Shown here one piece after another: positions 1-8,803 of a stretch of DNA of 43,796 nucleotides. The notes under the pieces were generated by a model that did not search any database, had not been told where the DNA came from, and was given only the letters and a program-made list of their open reading frames with translations. This DNA is from JAKFWI01 sp031398975 (lineage in GTDB: Bacteria > Pseudomonadota > Alphaproteobacteria > Caulobacterales > Aquidulcibacteraceae): positions 1 to 43,796 of the forward strand of contig JANNOI010000046.1 in NCBI GenBank assembly GCA_031398975.1. The letters are read 5' to 3'. The position numbers and the translations under genes are program-made. The first letter of the stretch is position 1; every line of letters starts with the position of its first letter.

Positions 1-2393
1 CGCCCCGCGCCCCGGCCGCGCGCGCGCCGGGCGCTCCTGCGGCGCAGCCCGCCGCCGGGCAGACCGTCCGGCGCGTGGTGGTGGAGGGCAATCAGCGCGT
101 CGAGGCCAGCACCGTCATCTCCTACCTGCTGGTGCAGCCGGGCGATCCGTTCAACGCCGAGCGGATCGATCTGTCGCTGAAAACCCTGTTCGGCACCAAT
201 TTGTTCGCCGACGTCCAGATCGTGCAGCGCGAGTCCGACCTTGTGGTGCGGGTGATCGAGAACCCAATCATCAACCAGGTGGTGTTCGAGGGGCTGAAGG
301 CGCTCGACGAGGACGACCTCACCAAGGAGGTGCAGGCCAAGCCGCGCTCGGTGTTCACCGCCGCCCGCGCCCAGGGCGACGTGCAGCGCATTATCGAGCT
401 CTATCGCCGCTCCGGGCGGTTTGCGGCCAGCGTCACGCCTCAGGTCAAGGAGCTCGACCAGAACCGCGTCGATCTCATCTTCCAGGTGGACGAGGGGCCC
501 GTCACGGGCATCCGTTCCATCAATTTTATCGGCAACCGCGCCTTCTCCGACCGCGAGCTGCGCGATGCGGTCAAGACCGAGCAGTCGCGCTGGTGGAAGT
601 TCCTGACCTCGAACGACAATTACGACCCCGACCGGCTGGAGTACGACCGCGAATTGCTGCGGCAATGGTATACCAATCGCGGCTTCGCCGATTTCCGCAT
701 CGTCTCGGCCGTCGCGGAGCTGACGCCCGACCAGAAGGACTTCTTCATCACCTTCACCGTCGATGAGGGCGAGCGGTACGATTTCGGCGAAATCAACGTC
801 AACACCCAGCTCGACAAGGTCCCCGCCGATTTGCTGAAGGCGGTCGTGCCGATCCGCACGGGTCAGGAATACCAGGGCGAGCTGATCGAGAAATCGATCG
901 ACGCCATGACCTTCACCGCCGGCACCGGCGGCTATGCGAACGTCGAGATCCGCCCGCGCATCGAGCGCGACACCGCCAATCGCCGCGTGAACATCACGTT
1001 CGAGGTCAATGAAGGCCCGCGCGTATTCATCGACCGCATCGACGTGGTGGGCAACACCCGCACCGTGGACGAAGTGATCCGGCGCGAACTGCGCCTCGTT
1101 GAGGGCGACGCCTTCAACCGCGTGCTGCTGGACCGCTCCCGCTCGCGGGTGCGGGCGCTGGGCTTCTTCAAGAGCGTCGAGATCGAGGAAAAGCCGGGGG
1201 CGGGGCCGGACCGGTCGGTCGTCGAGGTGAAGGTGGAGGAGGATTCCACCGGCGAGCTTTCGTTCGCGGCGGGCTTTTCCTCCTCGGAATCCTTCCTGTT
1301 TGACGTGTCCGTGTCGGAGCGCAATCTGCGCGGGCGGGGGCAATTCCTGCGCCTGCGCCTGTCCACGAGCTCCCAGCGCCAGCAGATCGACCTCCGCTTC
1401 ACCGAGCCGCGCTTCCTGGGCCGGAACATGGCGGCGGGCTTCGACCTCTTCTCCCTGCGCACCGATTATCTCGACGAGGCCTCCTACGAGAACCAGTCCA
1501 CCGGGGGCTCGCTGCGTTCGAGCTTCCCGATCACCGACACGACGAGCCTCGGCCTCACTTACACGCTGCGCTTCGACGACACCCAGATCGAGGACGCCGA
1601 CGTCAATATCGGCACCAGCGCCAATCCCGACTTTGTGGACCAGTGCGACGAGGACAATCCGGCCCGCGCCAGTCTCTGCAACCAGGAGGGCACGTTCCTC
1701 ACCTCGGTGGCGAGCTTCGCGTTCAACTGGGACCGCCGCAACGATCCGATCTCGCCCACCGGCGGGTTCGACATGTCGATCCGCCAGGACATGGCCGGCA
1801 TCGGCGGGGACGTTCGCTATCTGCGCAGCGAGTTCGAGGCGGGCTTCTATCGCGGCCTGTTCAAGGAAGTCACCGCCAGCATGCGCTTGAGCAGCGGCTA
1901 TGTGTTCGGGTGGGGCGGGGACGACGTCCGGATCAATGACCGCTTCTTCAAGGGCGGCTCCTCGTTCCGGGGCTTTGACGTGGCCGGCATCGGCCCGCGC
2001 CAGATCGTACGCTCGACCGACCTCGACGGCAGCGACCTCGAGATCGACGAGCGGGAGGCGTTGGGCGGCAAATTCTACGGCATCGGCACGATCCAGGTGG
2101 GCTTCCCGTTCGGCCTGCCCAAGGAATTCGGCGTCAGCGGCGCCCTGTTCACCGATTTCGGCACCGTGGGCCTCCTGGACAAGGACGACCGGCGCACCGT
2201 GGTGGTCGAGCAAGAGGACAAGGAATTCACCTATTTCGTCGACGACGAGGCCTCGCTGCGGGCCTCGGCCGGGCTCAGCGTGTTCTGGAACTCGCCCTTC
2301 GGGCCCGTCCAGTTCGATCTGGCCCAGCCCTATGCTAGGGGCGATTACGACAGGACCGAAACCTTCCGCTTCTCCACGCGGACGCGTTTCTGA
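1..2393 (+). CDS. bamA: Outer membrane protein assembly factor BamA (5' partial)
   Basis: BamA is the central beta-barrel of the BAM complex, which folds and inserts outer-membrane proteins. The open frame is already running at base 3, so the signal peptide and start lie upstream of the window. The first clear family sequence is POTRA 1 (VVVEGNQRVEAST, from about base 75). Further POTRA repeats follow to roughly base 1230, each with an N-G/N-R or V-x-E-G type motif (for example FIGNRAFSD and VVGNTRTVDEVIRREL). The C-terminal half is the 16-strand Omp85 barrel, with the conserved RGF of lid loop 6 (SSFRGFDVAGIGPR) and a terminal Phe (RTRF) that fits a beta-signal. The next gene, ompH, encodes a chaperone of the same pathway. 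The GTG at 75 is an internal codon, not the real start. Confidence 0.97.
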   Translation, partial: PRAPAARAPGAPAAQPAAGQTVRRVVVEGNQRVEASTVISYLLVQPGDPFNAERIDLSLKTLFGTNLFADVQIVQRESDLVVRVIENPIINQVVFEGLKALDEDDLTKEVQAKPRSVFTAARAQGDVQRIIELYRRSGRFAASVTPQVKELDQNRVDLIFQVDEGPVTGIRSINFIGNRAFSDRELRDAVKTEQSRWWKFLTSNDNYDPDRLEYDRELLRQWYTNRGFADFRIVSAVAELTPDQKDFFITFTVDEGERYDFGEINVNTQLDKVPADLLKAVVPIRTGQEYQGELIEKSIDAMTFTAGTGGYANVEIRPRIERDTANRRVNITFEVNEGPRVFIDRIDVVGNTRTVDEVIRRELRLVEGDAFNRVLLDRSRSRVRALGFFKSVEIEEKPGAGPDRSVVEVKVEEDSTGELSFAAGFSSSESFLFDVSVSERNLRGRGQFLRLRLSTSSQRQQIDLRFTEPRFLGRNMAAGFDLFSLRTDYLDEASYENQSTGGSLRSSFPITDTTSLGLTYTLRFDDTQIEDADVNIGTSANPDFVDQCDEDNPARASLCNQEGTFLTSVASFAFNWDRRNDPISPTGGFDMSIRQDMAGIGGDVRYLRSEFEAGFYRGLFKEVTASMRLSSGYVFGWGGDDVRINDRFFKGGSSFRGFDVAGIGPRQIVRSTDLDGSDLEIDEREALGGKFYGIGTIQVGFPFGLPKEFGVSGALFTDFGTVGLLDKDDRRTVVVEQEDKEFTYFVDDEASLRASAGLSVFWNSPFGPVQFDLAQPYARGDYDRTETFRFSTRTRF

Positions 2394-2452
2394 TGCAGGC
2401 TCTCTCCCACCGATCCCTTCTTTACGTCCAGGTTGCCCAGAAAGGTGCGCGC

Positions 2453-3055
2453 ATGTTCGATCTCCGTTCGACCCTCGCCGCTTTGAGCGCGCTCGCCGCG
2501 CTCTCCGCCGCCCCGGCGGCCTTCGCCCAGGCGAGCCCGGTATTGATCGTCAATCCGGAGCAGGTCTACGCCCAGTCGCTCTCCGGCAAGAGCGCCCAGA
2601 GCCAGGTGAAGGCGATCGCCGACAACGTCCGCAAGGAATTGGAGCCCGAAGCCAAGGCGCTCGAAGCCGAGATCAGCGGCATCGACGCCCGCTTCAAAGG
2701 CAAGACGCGCCAGCAGGCGCTGGAAGAGCTGCAAAAGGATGCGGCGCTGCAAACCAAGTATAAGACCACGCAGCAAAAGCTCGGCGCGCTTTCCCAGAAG
2801 GAAGAGTTGCGCAACGCCGAACTGCAGGCCACGCAGAACAAGGCGATCAACGACGTCTGGCGCAATGCCGGCCCGATCATCGAGGAGCTGCGCGCCGCCC
2901 GCGGCGCCGCGGTCGTGCTGGACGCGCGCGAAATGATCGCCGCCAATCCCCAGGTCGACATCACCAAGGAAGTGATCACCCGGCTCGACAGCAAGGTGAA
3001 AACCATCGCCGTCGCCAAGGCCGATCTTTCCAAGCAGGCGACGCAGAAGAAATAG
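2453..3055 (+). CDS. ompH: OmpH/Skp family periplasmic chaperone
   Basis: Small periplasmic chaperone of the OmpH/Skp family, which holds unfolded outer-membrane proteins for BamA. The 200-residue product begins with a Sec signal peptide (MFDLRSTLAAL through AAFAQA, cleavage probably after about residue 25). The mature part is charged and helical (KSAQSQVKAIADNVRKELEP onward), as expected for the tentacle coiled coils. I chose the ATG at 2453 because it has an AAAGG Shine-Dalgarno about 8 bases upstream and starts exactly at the signal peptide. An ATG at 2393 overlapping the bamA stop would add 20 residues that do not look like a signal sequence. It sits between bamA and lpxD in the conserved alphaproteobacterial operon. 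Confidence 0.93.
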   Translation: MFDLRSTLAALSALAALSAAPAAFAQASPVLIVNPEQVYAQSLSGKSAQSQVKAIADNVRKELEPEAKALEAEISGIDARFKGKTRQQALEELQKDAALQTKYKTTQQKLGALSQKEELRNAELQATQNKAINDVWRNAGPIIEELRAARGAAVVLDAREMIAANPQVDITKEVITRLDSKVKTIAVAKADLSKQATQKK

Positions 3056-3100
3056 CGCCCGGTCCCCATGCGGCGGGGCGGGGCGGGGAGCACGTCCCGC

Positions 3101-4108
3101 ATGATCGACGAGCGATTCTACCGCATCGAGGGGCCGCTAAGCGTCCGCGCCCTGTTCCCGGACGCCGAGATCGAGGGCGATGAGGCCTTTGCGGTCGCGG
3201 GACCGGCCAGCCTCGAAGAGGCGGGGCCCGAACATCTCGCCTATCGGGAAGGCAAGCCTGGCGAAGGCATGATCGCGACCCGGGCCGGCGCGCTGGTTCT
3301 GCGCCGGCAGGACGCCGCGCTCGCCCCGCCCGGGTGCGTGCGCGTGATCGCCGCCCACCCGCGCGCCGCATTCGGGCGCGCAGCGCGCGCCCTTGTCGCC
3401 GAGCGCAGCTTCCAGGAGGCGGGCGCGCCCCCGGTGGACCCTTCCGCCCGGATCGAGCGCGGCGCGCGGCTGGGGCCGGGCGTGGTGGTGGGTCCCGGCG
3501 CGGAGATCGGTTCGGGGACGGAGATCGGCCCCAATGCAGTGATCGGGCCCGGCGTGACGATTGGCCGGGGCTGCCGGATCGGGCCGAATGTCAGCCTTGT
3601 CTGTGCGCTGGTGGGCGATGGGGTGACGGTGCTGGCCGGGGCGAGCATCGGCCAGACGGGCTTCGGCGTCGCCGCCGACCCCGAGGGCCTTGTGGACCTT
3701 CCCCATTTCGGGCGCGTGATCCTGGAGGATCGGGTCACGCTCGGGGCCTGCGTGACGGTGGATCGAGGCATGTTCGCGGATACAGTGGTGGCCGAGGACG
3801 CCAAGATCGACAACCTCAGCCAAATCGCCCACAACGTCGTGATCGGGCGCGGCGTCATCATCGCGGCGTTCGGGGGGATTTCCGGCAGCGTGCGCATCGG
3901 CGACGGGGCGATCCTGGGCGGTCGTGTCGGCCTCGCCGATCACGTGACGATCGGCCCGGGCGCGGTGCTCGCGGGCGGCTCAGGCGTAGTTGGCCATGTC
4001 CCCGCCGGCGAGCGCTGGGGCGGCTATCCGGCCCGGGCGATGCGGCGCTGGCTGCGGGAGACGAGTTGGTTGTCGAGGGCGGCTGGGAGACGCGATGCCG
4101 GAGTTTGA
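3101..4108 (+). CDS. lpxD: UDP-3-O-(3-hydroxyacyl)glucosamine N-acyltransferase LpxD
   Basis: LpxD adds the second (N-linked) hydroxyacyl chain, from acyl-ACP, to UDP-3-O-acyl-glucosamine in lipid A synthesis. The 335-residue protein has an N-terminal uridine-binding domain (about residues 1-105), then a left-handed beta helix built of hexapeptide repeats (IGPNAVIGPGVTIGRGCRIG). The catalytic His is H244 in QIAHNVVIG. The start at 3101 (MIDERFYR) fits the family and has a GGAG about 10 bases upstream; an ATG at 3068 would add a Gly-rich tail of no clear homology. Its end overlaps fabZ by 14 bases, which suggests translational coupling. Confidence 0.96.
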   Translation: MIDERFYRIEGPLSVRALFPDAEIEGDEAFAVAGPASLEEAGPEHLAYREGKPGEGMIATRAGALVLRRQDAALAPPGCVRVIAAHPRAAFGRAARALVAERSFQEAGAPPVDPSARIERGARLGPGVVVGPGAEIGSGTEIGPNAVIGPGVTIGRGCRIGPNVSLVCALVGDGVTVLAGASIGQTGFGVAADPEGLVDLPHFGRVILEDRVTLGACVTVDRGMFADTVVAEDAKIDNLSQIAHNVVIGRGVIIAAFGGISGSVRIGDGAILGGRVGLADHVTIGPGAVLAGGSGVVGHVPAGERWGGYPARAMRRWLRETSWLSRAAGRRDAGV

Positions 4109-4601
4109 TCCAGACGACACGCGCCCCCGGGCCGCCTATCCGGGCGCGCAGGAGCCCGGCGCGATCGGCATCGCCGAGATCTTGAAGCGCCTGCCGCACC
4201 GCTATCCCTTCGTCCTGATTGACCGCGCCTTCGATTTCAAGCCGATGAAATCGATCCGCGGCATCAAGGCGGTGACCTATAACGAGCACTTCTTCCAGGG
4301 CCATTTCCCCGGCCGCCCGCTCATGCCCGGCGTGCTGCTGATCGAGGCGATGGCCCAGACGGGGGCGATCCTCATCAGCAAGTCTATCAATGTCGATGTC
4401 GAGCGCCACACCGTGTTCTTCATGTCCGTCGATGGGGCGAAGTTCCGCCAGCCCGTGGCGCCCGGCGACGTTCTGGAGATGAATGTCGAGGTGCTGTTCG
4501 CGCGCCGCGGCATCTTCAAGTTCAAGGGCGAGGCGGAGGTGGCCGGCCAGCGGGCCGCGGAAGCGGTGTTCGCCGCCAAGGTCGTGGAGCTGCCGGAATG
4601 A
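4095..4601 (+). CDS. fabZ: 3-hydroxyacyl-ACP dehydratase FabZ
   Basis: FabZ dehydrates beta-hydroxyacyl-ACP to trans-2-enoyl-ACP in type II fatty acid elongation. It competes with LpxA/LpxD for hydroxyacyl-ACP, which explains its place between those genes. The 168-residue single hot-dog domain shows LPHRYPFVLID at residues 33-43, the catalytic His70 in FFQGHFPGRPLMPGVL and Glu84 in IEAMAQTGA, with the 14-residue spacing usual for the family. The start at 4095 lies inside the end of lpxD, with GGAGA just upstream. There is an N-terminal extension of about 20 residues compared with the E. coli enzyme. The stop overlaps the lpxA ATG (ATGA). Confidence 0.97.
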   Translation: MPEFDPDDTRPRAAYPGAQEPGAIGIAEILKRLPHRYPFVLIDRAFDFKPMKSIRGIKAVTYNEHFFQGHFPGRPLMPGVLLIEAMAQTGAILISKSINVDVERHTVFFMSVDGAKFRQPVAPGDVLEMNVEVLFARRGIFKFKGEAEVAGQRAAEAVFAAKVVELPE

Positions 4602-5389
4602 GTGCGCGCATCCATCCCACCGCCCTGATCGACAAGACCGCCGAGATCGGCCCCGACGCCGAGATCGGGCCCTTCTGCATTCTGGGCCCCGGGGTGCGCA
4701 TCGGCGCGCGCACAAGGCTGATCGCCAACGTCTTCATCGAGCGGCTCACGGAGATCGGCGCCGATGGGGTCGTCTACCCCTACGCCGTGCTCGGCGCGCC
4801 GGCGCAGGACACCTCCTACAAGGGCGAACCCACCCATCTCGTGATCGGCGACGGCGCCCAGATCCGCGAGCACGTCACCATGCACCGCGGCACGGCGCGC
4901 TCGCGCGGCGTCACCCGGGTGGGCGCGGGCGGCTATTTCATGGCGCAGAGCCATGTGGGCCATGATTGCGTGGTGGGGGACAATGTCGTGATGGCGCAGG
5001 GCGCGAGCCTGGGCGGGCACGCGGTCGTGGGCGAGCATGTGATCCTGGGCGGGCTGTCGGCGGTGCACCAGCATGGGCGCATCGGGCGCCACGCCTTCGT
5101 GGGGGGCCTCGCGGCCGTGGTCGCCGACGTGATCCCCTACGGCTCGGTGTTCGGCAACCATGCGCGCCTGGCGGGGCTGAACGTCATCGGCCTCAAGCGG
5201 CGCAATTTCACCCGCGAGCAGATCCACGATCTGCGCGCCGCCTACCGGCTCCTGTTCGCCGAGGAGGGCACCTTTCAGGAGCGGCTGGAGGATGTCGCGG
5301 TCACGTTCGGCCACCATGGGGAGGTGATGGAGATCGTGGATTTCATCCGCGTCGACGCCCAGCGCCCCCTGTGCATGCCCCACGATTGA
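4598..5389 (+). CDS. lpxA: UDP-N-acetylglucosamine O-acyltransferase LpxA
   Basis: LpxA catalyses the first lipid A step, moving a 3-hydroxyacyl chain from ACP to the 3-OH of UDP-GlcNAc. The 263 residues form a hexapeptide-repeat beta helix from residue 4 to about 190, then the helical C-terminal domain starting near GNHARLAGLNVIGLKRRNF. The catalytic His is H122 in SHVGHDC, matching His125 of E. coli. The ATG overlaps the fabZ stop by four bases (ATGA), so the two are probably translationally coupled. The stop TGA overlaps a likely TTG start of lpxI. Confidence 0.97.
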   Translation: MSARIHPTALIDKTAEIGPDAEIGPFCILGPGVRIGARTRLIANVFIERLTEIGADGVVYPYAVLGAPAQDTSYKGEPTHLVIGDGAQIREHVTMHRGTARSRGVTRVGAGGYFMAQSHVGHDCVVGDNVVMAQGASLGGHAVVGEHVILGGLSAVHQHGRIGRHAFVGGLAAVVADVIPYGSVFGNHARLAGLNVIGLKRRNFTREQIHDLRAAYRLLFAEEGTFQERLEDVAVTFGHHGEVMEIVDFIRVDAQRPLCMPHD

Positions 5390-6252
5390 GCGGCCGCGCG
5401 CCTCCTGCCGCGTGGGGCAAGCTGGCGATCGTGGCCGGGGCTGGGGCGCTGCCGGTCTCGCTCGCCGCCCATTGCCGCAGCCTGGGCCTGCCCTATTACG
5501 TCGCCCGCATCGCCGGCGCGGCGGACCCCGCGCTGCAAGAGCACGAGGGCGGCGATTTCGGCCTGGGCGAGATGGAGGCGCGCTTCCGGGCCCTGCGCGC
5601 GGCCGGCTGCGACGCGCTCGTCTTTGCGGGCGTGGTCAAGCGGCCCGAATGGTCGGCGCTGAAGCTCGATGCGCGCGCCGCGCTGATGCTGCCGCGCGTG
5701 CTCGCGGCGGCGGGGCGGGGCGATGACGCGCTGCTGCGGGTGCTGGTGGAGGAGTGCGAGAAGGCGGGCTTCCGCGTCGTCGGCGCGGACTCCGTGCTGG
5801 CGGGCCTCCTCGCTCCGGCCGGCCTCGTGGCGGGGCCGGAGCCGAGCCCCGAGGCGCTTGAGGATATCGCGAAGGCCGCCGCCATCGCCGCCGCGCTCGG
5901 CGCGTGGGACATCGGGCAGGGCTTGGTCGTGTGCGCGGGCCTCGTGCTTGCGGTGGAGGCCCAGGAGGGCACGGACGCCATGCTCGAGCGCGTCGCCGCC
6001 CTGCCCGAGGCGATTCGCGGCACGGAAGCCGCGCCTCGCGGCGTGCTGGTGAAGCGCCCCAAGCCGCAGCAGGAGCGGCGCATCGATCTGCCCACGATCG
6101 GCGCCGCCACCATCGCGCGCGCCGCCGCGGCGGGCCTTGCGGGGGTGGCCGTCGAAGCGGGCGGGACCCTGATTGTCGATCGCGAAGCCGTGCGCGCCGC
6201 CGGCGAGGCGGCCGGCCTCTTCGTCTACGGGTTCGACCCCGCCGGGACATGA
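5386..6252 (+). CDS. lpxI: UDP-2,3-diacylglucosamine pyrophosphatase LpxI
   Basis: LpxI (DUF1009 family) hydrolyses UDP-2,3-diacylglucosamine to lipid X and UMP. It replaces LpxH in most alphaproteobacteria. The 288-residue product starts GRAPPAAWGKLAIVAGAGALP and has the family features GLGEMEARFRALRAAGCDALVFAGVVKRPEW and, near the C-terminus, KRPKPQQERRIDLPTIG and VEAGGTLIVDRE. No ATG lies between the lpxA stop and the conserved N-terminus. The best start is the TTG at 5386, which overlaps the lpxA stop as TTGA and gives a length close to known LpxI proteins (about 280). The stop overlaps the lpxB ATG. Start confidence is moderate; function is firm by family and position. Confidence 0.92.
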   Translation: MSGRAPPAAWGKLAIVAGAGALPVSLAAHCRSLGLPYYVARIAGAADPALQEHEGGDFGLGEMEARFRALRAAGCDALVFAGVVKRPEWSALKLDARAALMLPRVLAAAGRGDDALLRVLVEECEKAGFRVVGADSVLAGLLAPAGLVAGPEPSPEALEDIAKAAAIAAALGAWDIGQGLVVCAGLVLAVEAQEGTDAMLERVAALPEAIRGTEAAPRGVLVKRPKPQQERRIDLPTIGAATIARAAAAGLAGVAVEAGGTLIVDREAVRAAGEAAGLFVYGFDPAGT

Positions 6253-7457
6253 GCGGCCGGATCTTCCTGGTCGCGGGCGAGCCCTCGGGCGACGCCCTGG
6301 GCGCGGACCTGATCGGCGCCTTGCGCGCGCGCGAGCCCTCGCTTGTCTTTGCGAGTATTGGCGGGCCGGCCATGCGCGCGGCGGGGGCGCACGATCCGGG
6401 CGTCGACATTGCGGGCCTTTCCGTGCTCGGGCTGGTGGAGGGGCTCAAGGCCTATCCGCGCGTCGTGGCGCTCGCAGACGAGACGGCCGCCGCCGTGCGC
6501 GCCTTCGCGCCGGACGTGGTTGTGCTGATCGATTCCTGGGGCTTCACGCTGCGCGTGGCGCAGCGGCTCGCCCCGCTTCTGCCATCGACGCCGCTGGTCA
6601 AATATATCGGCCCCCAGATCTGGGCGACGCGCCCGGGCCGCGCGCGGACGCTTGCGGCTTATGTCGATCACCTGATCTGCATCCACGATTTCGAGGAGCC
6701 CTTCTACGTTCCCTTCGGCCTGCCGACGACGGTGTGCGGGGCGCCCGCGCTGGGGCGCGCCGTGCGGGGGGACGGGCAGCGCTTCCGCGCGCGCCACGGG
6801 ATCGACCCCGCGCGCCCGGTCTTGCTGCTGGCCCCCGGCAGCCGGGCGAGCGAGATCGCGCGGGTGGCGCCGATCCTGGGCCGGTCCGCCGCGCGCCTCG
6901 CCGCGGACCGGCCAACGCTTCTCACCGTCGTAGTTGCGGCCGCGGCGGTCGAAGACGGGGTGCGGGCGCTCGCCGCGCGCTGGCGGTTTCCGCTTCTGCT
7001 TCTGCCCGAGGGCCCCGACAAGCCGGACGCCTTCGCCGCCGCCGACGCCGCGATCGCCGCCTCCGGCACGGTGACGACCGAGATCGCGCTTCAGGGCGTC
7101 CCCGTCGTCGTGGGCTACAAGGTGGGCTGGATTACCTGGGCTATCGCGCGGGCCTTCCTGTTCAAGTCGCGCTACGCGACGCTGCTGAACGTGGCCGCCG
7201 GGCGCGAGGTCGCGCCGGAATTCCTGCAGACGCGCTTCACTGCCCGCGCCGCCGCCGCCGCCGCGGCCCCGCTTCTGGACGATCCCGCCCGCCGCGCCGC
7301 CCAGGTCGCGGCCCAGGACGGCGCACTCGATGCGATGGGGCGGGGCGCGCCTCCGGCCGGTTCGATCGCCGCCGATGCAGTGCTCGCCGCGCTGCGCGCG
7401 GGCGCGGCCGCCGTGCGCCGGCCCGCCCTTCAGCCGCGCGCCGCGAGGGGGGCGTAG
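6249..7457 (+). CDS. lpxB: Lipid A disaccharide synthase LpxB
   Basis: LpxB (GT19, GT-B fold) joins lipid X and UDP-2,3-diacylglucosamine to give the lipid A disaccharide at the inner membrane. The 402-residue protein begins MSGRIFLVAGEPSGDALGADLI and carries the family motifs FASIGGPAM, YIGPQIWATRPGRA, HDFEEPFY (beside the acceptor pocket), LLLAPGSRASEI and SGTVTTEIALQGVPVVVGYK. The ATG overlaps the lpxI stop (ATGA). The last 28 bases overlap the 3' end of gltA on the opposite strand, so the two transcripts are antisense to each other there. Confidence 0.96.
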   Translation: MSGRIFLVAGEPSGDALGADLIGALRAREPSLVFASIGGPAMRAAGAHDPGVDIAGLSVLGLVEGLKAYPRVVALADETAAAVRAFAPDVVVLIDSWGFTLRVAQRLAPLLPSTPLVKYIGPQIWATRPGRARTLAAYVDHLICIHDFEEPFYVPFGLPTTVCGAPALGRAVRGDGQRFRARHGIDPARPVLLLAPGSRASEIARVAPILGRSAARLAADRPTLLTVVVAAAAVEDGVRALAARWRFPLLLLPEGPDKPDAFAAADAAIAASGTVTTEIALQGVPVVVGYKVGWITWAIARAFLFKSRYATLLNVAAGREVAPEFLQTRFTARAAAAAAAPLLDDPARRAAQVAAQDGALDAMGRGAPPAGSIAADAVLAALRAGAAAVRRPALQPRAARGA

Positions 7458-8737
7458 TCGCGTGGGCCGGGGCCCGTATAGATCTGGCGCGGCCGCCCGA
7501 TCTTCTGCGAGGGGTCTTCCATCATCTCCGTCCATTGCGCGATCCAGCCCACGGTGCGGGCCAGCGCGAACAGGACGGTGAACATGGTGGTGGGGAAGCC
7601 CATCGCGCGCAGCGTGATGCCGGAATAGAAATCGATGTTCGGATAGAGCTTGCGCTTGACGAAGTACTCGTCGTTCAGCGCGATCTTCTCGAGCTCCACC
7701 GCCACTTTAAGCAGCGGATTATCCTCCGCGCCCACTTCCTTCAGCACCTGGTGGCAGAGCTTCTGCATCGCCTTGGCGCGCGGATCGTAATTCTTGTAGA
7801 CGCGGTGGCCGAAGCCCATCAGGCGCACGTCCGAGTTCGGATCCTTCACCTTGGCGATGAAATCGGGGATGTTTTCCGGCTTCCCGATCTCCATCAGCAT
7901 CTGCAACGCCGCCTCGTTCGCGCCGCCATGGGCGGGCCCCCAGAGGCAGGCGATGCCTGAGGCGATGCAGGCGAACGGGTTCGCCCCGGAAGAGCCCGCA
8001 AGGCGCACCGTAGAGGTCGAGGCGTTCTGCTCGTGATCGGCGTGGAGGATGAAGAACACATCCATGGCGCGGGCGAGCACCGGATTGATCTGATACTTCT
8101 CCGCCGGCACCGCAAAGCACATCTGCAGGAAATTCGAGGAATAATCGAGCTCGTTGCGCGGGGAAACGAAGGGCTGGCCGATCGTGTACTTGTAGGCGCG
8201 CGCCGCGATCGTGGGCATCTTGGCGATCATGCGGTGGCTGGCGATCATGCGCTGGTGGGGATCGTCGATATCGGTGCTGTCATGGTAGAAGGCGGCCAGC
8301 GCCCCCACCGTTCCCACCATCACCGCCATCGGGTGCGCGTCGCGCCGAAAGCCCTCGAAAAAGCGGTCGAACTGCGCGTGCAGCATGGTGTGGTAGGTGA
8401 TCGCCTTGGTGAATTCGGCGAGCTGCTTTTCGTTCGGCAAGTCTCCGTGCAGGAGCAGGTAGCAGACTTCGATGAAGCTCGATTTCTCGGCTAATTGATC
8501 GATCGGGTAGCCGCGATAGAGCAGCACGCCCTCATCGCCATCGATGAAGGTGATCTGGCTTTCGCAGCTCGCCGTGGAGGTGAAGCCCGGATCGTACGTG
8601 AACACGCCCGCCTGGCCGTAGAGCTTGCGGATGTCGAGGACGTCAGGCCCCAGCGCGCCTCCATAGATCGGCAGATCAAGGCTTTTGCCGCCCACCGCCA
8701 GCGTGGCCGAACCCTTGGATTGCACTTTGGTTTCCAT
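7430..8737 (-). CDS. gltA: Citrate synthase (type II, hexameric-type)
   Basis: Citrate synthase condenses acetyl-CoA with oxaloacetate and opens the TCA cycle. The 435 residues match the proteobacterial type II enzyme. The catalytic triad is visible: His270 in CLWGPAHGGANEA, His311 in GFGHRVYKNYDPRAK and Asp369 in NIDFYSG. The ATG at 8737 has an AGAGGT about 8 bases upstream. It is convergent with lpxB, overlapping it by 28 bases, and lies 66 bases downstream of gltX in the same direction, so it may be partly co-transcribed with gltX. I see no convincing promoter in the 66-base gap. Confidence 0.98.
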   Translation of the reverse strand: METKVQSKGSATLAVGGKSLDLPIYGGALGPDVLDIRKLYGQAGVFTYDPGFTSTASCESQITFIDGDEGVLLYRGYPIDQLAEKSSFIEVCYLLLHGDLPNEKQLAEFTKAITYHTMLHAQFDRFFEGFRRDAHPMAVMVGTVGALAAFYHDSTDIDDPHQRMIASHRMIAKMPTIAARAYKYTIGQPFVSPRNELDYSSNFLQMCFAVPAEKYQINPVLARAMDVFFILHADHEQNASTSTVRLAGSSGANPFACIASGIACLWGPAHGGANEAALQMLMEIGKPENIPDFIAKVKDPNSDVRLMGFGHRVYKNYDPRAKAMQKLCHQVLKEVGAEDNPLLKVAVELEKIALNDEYFVKRKLYPNIDFYSGITLRAMGFPTTMFTVLFALARTVGWIAQWTEMMEDPSQKIGRPRQIYTGPGPRDYAPLAARG

Positions 8738-8803
8738 GGCAGGGACCTCTTGTGTCAGGACGGGATGCGCGGCCCGCGCCCGCGCTCCGTCAAGTCTTGA
8801 TCG

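Noticed and set aside
2393..2452. ATG at 2393 overlapping the bamA stop as the ompH start
   Set aside because: It would put 20 polar residues before a perfect signal peptide; the ATG at 2453 has its own AAAGG site.
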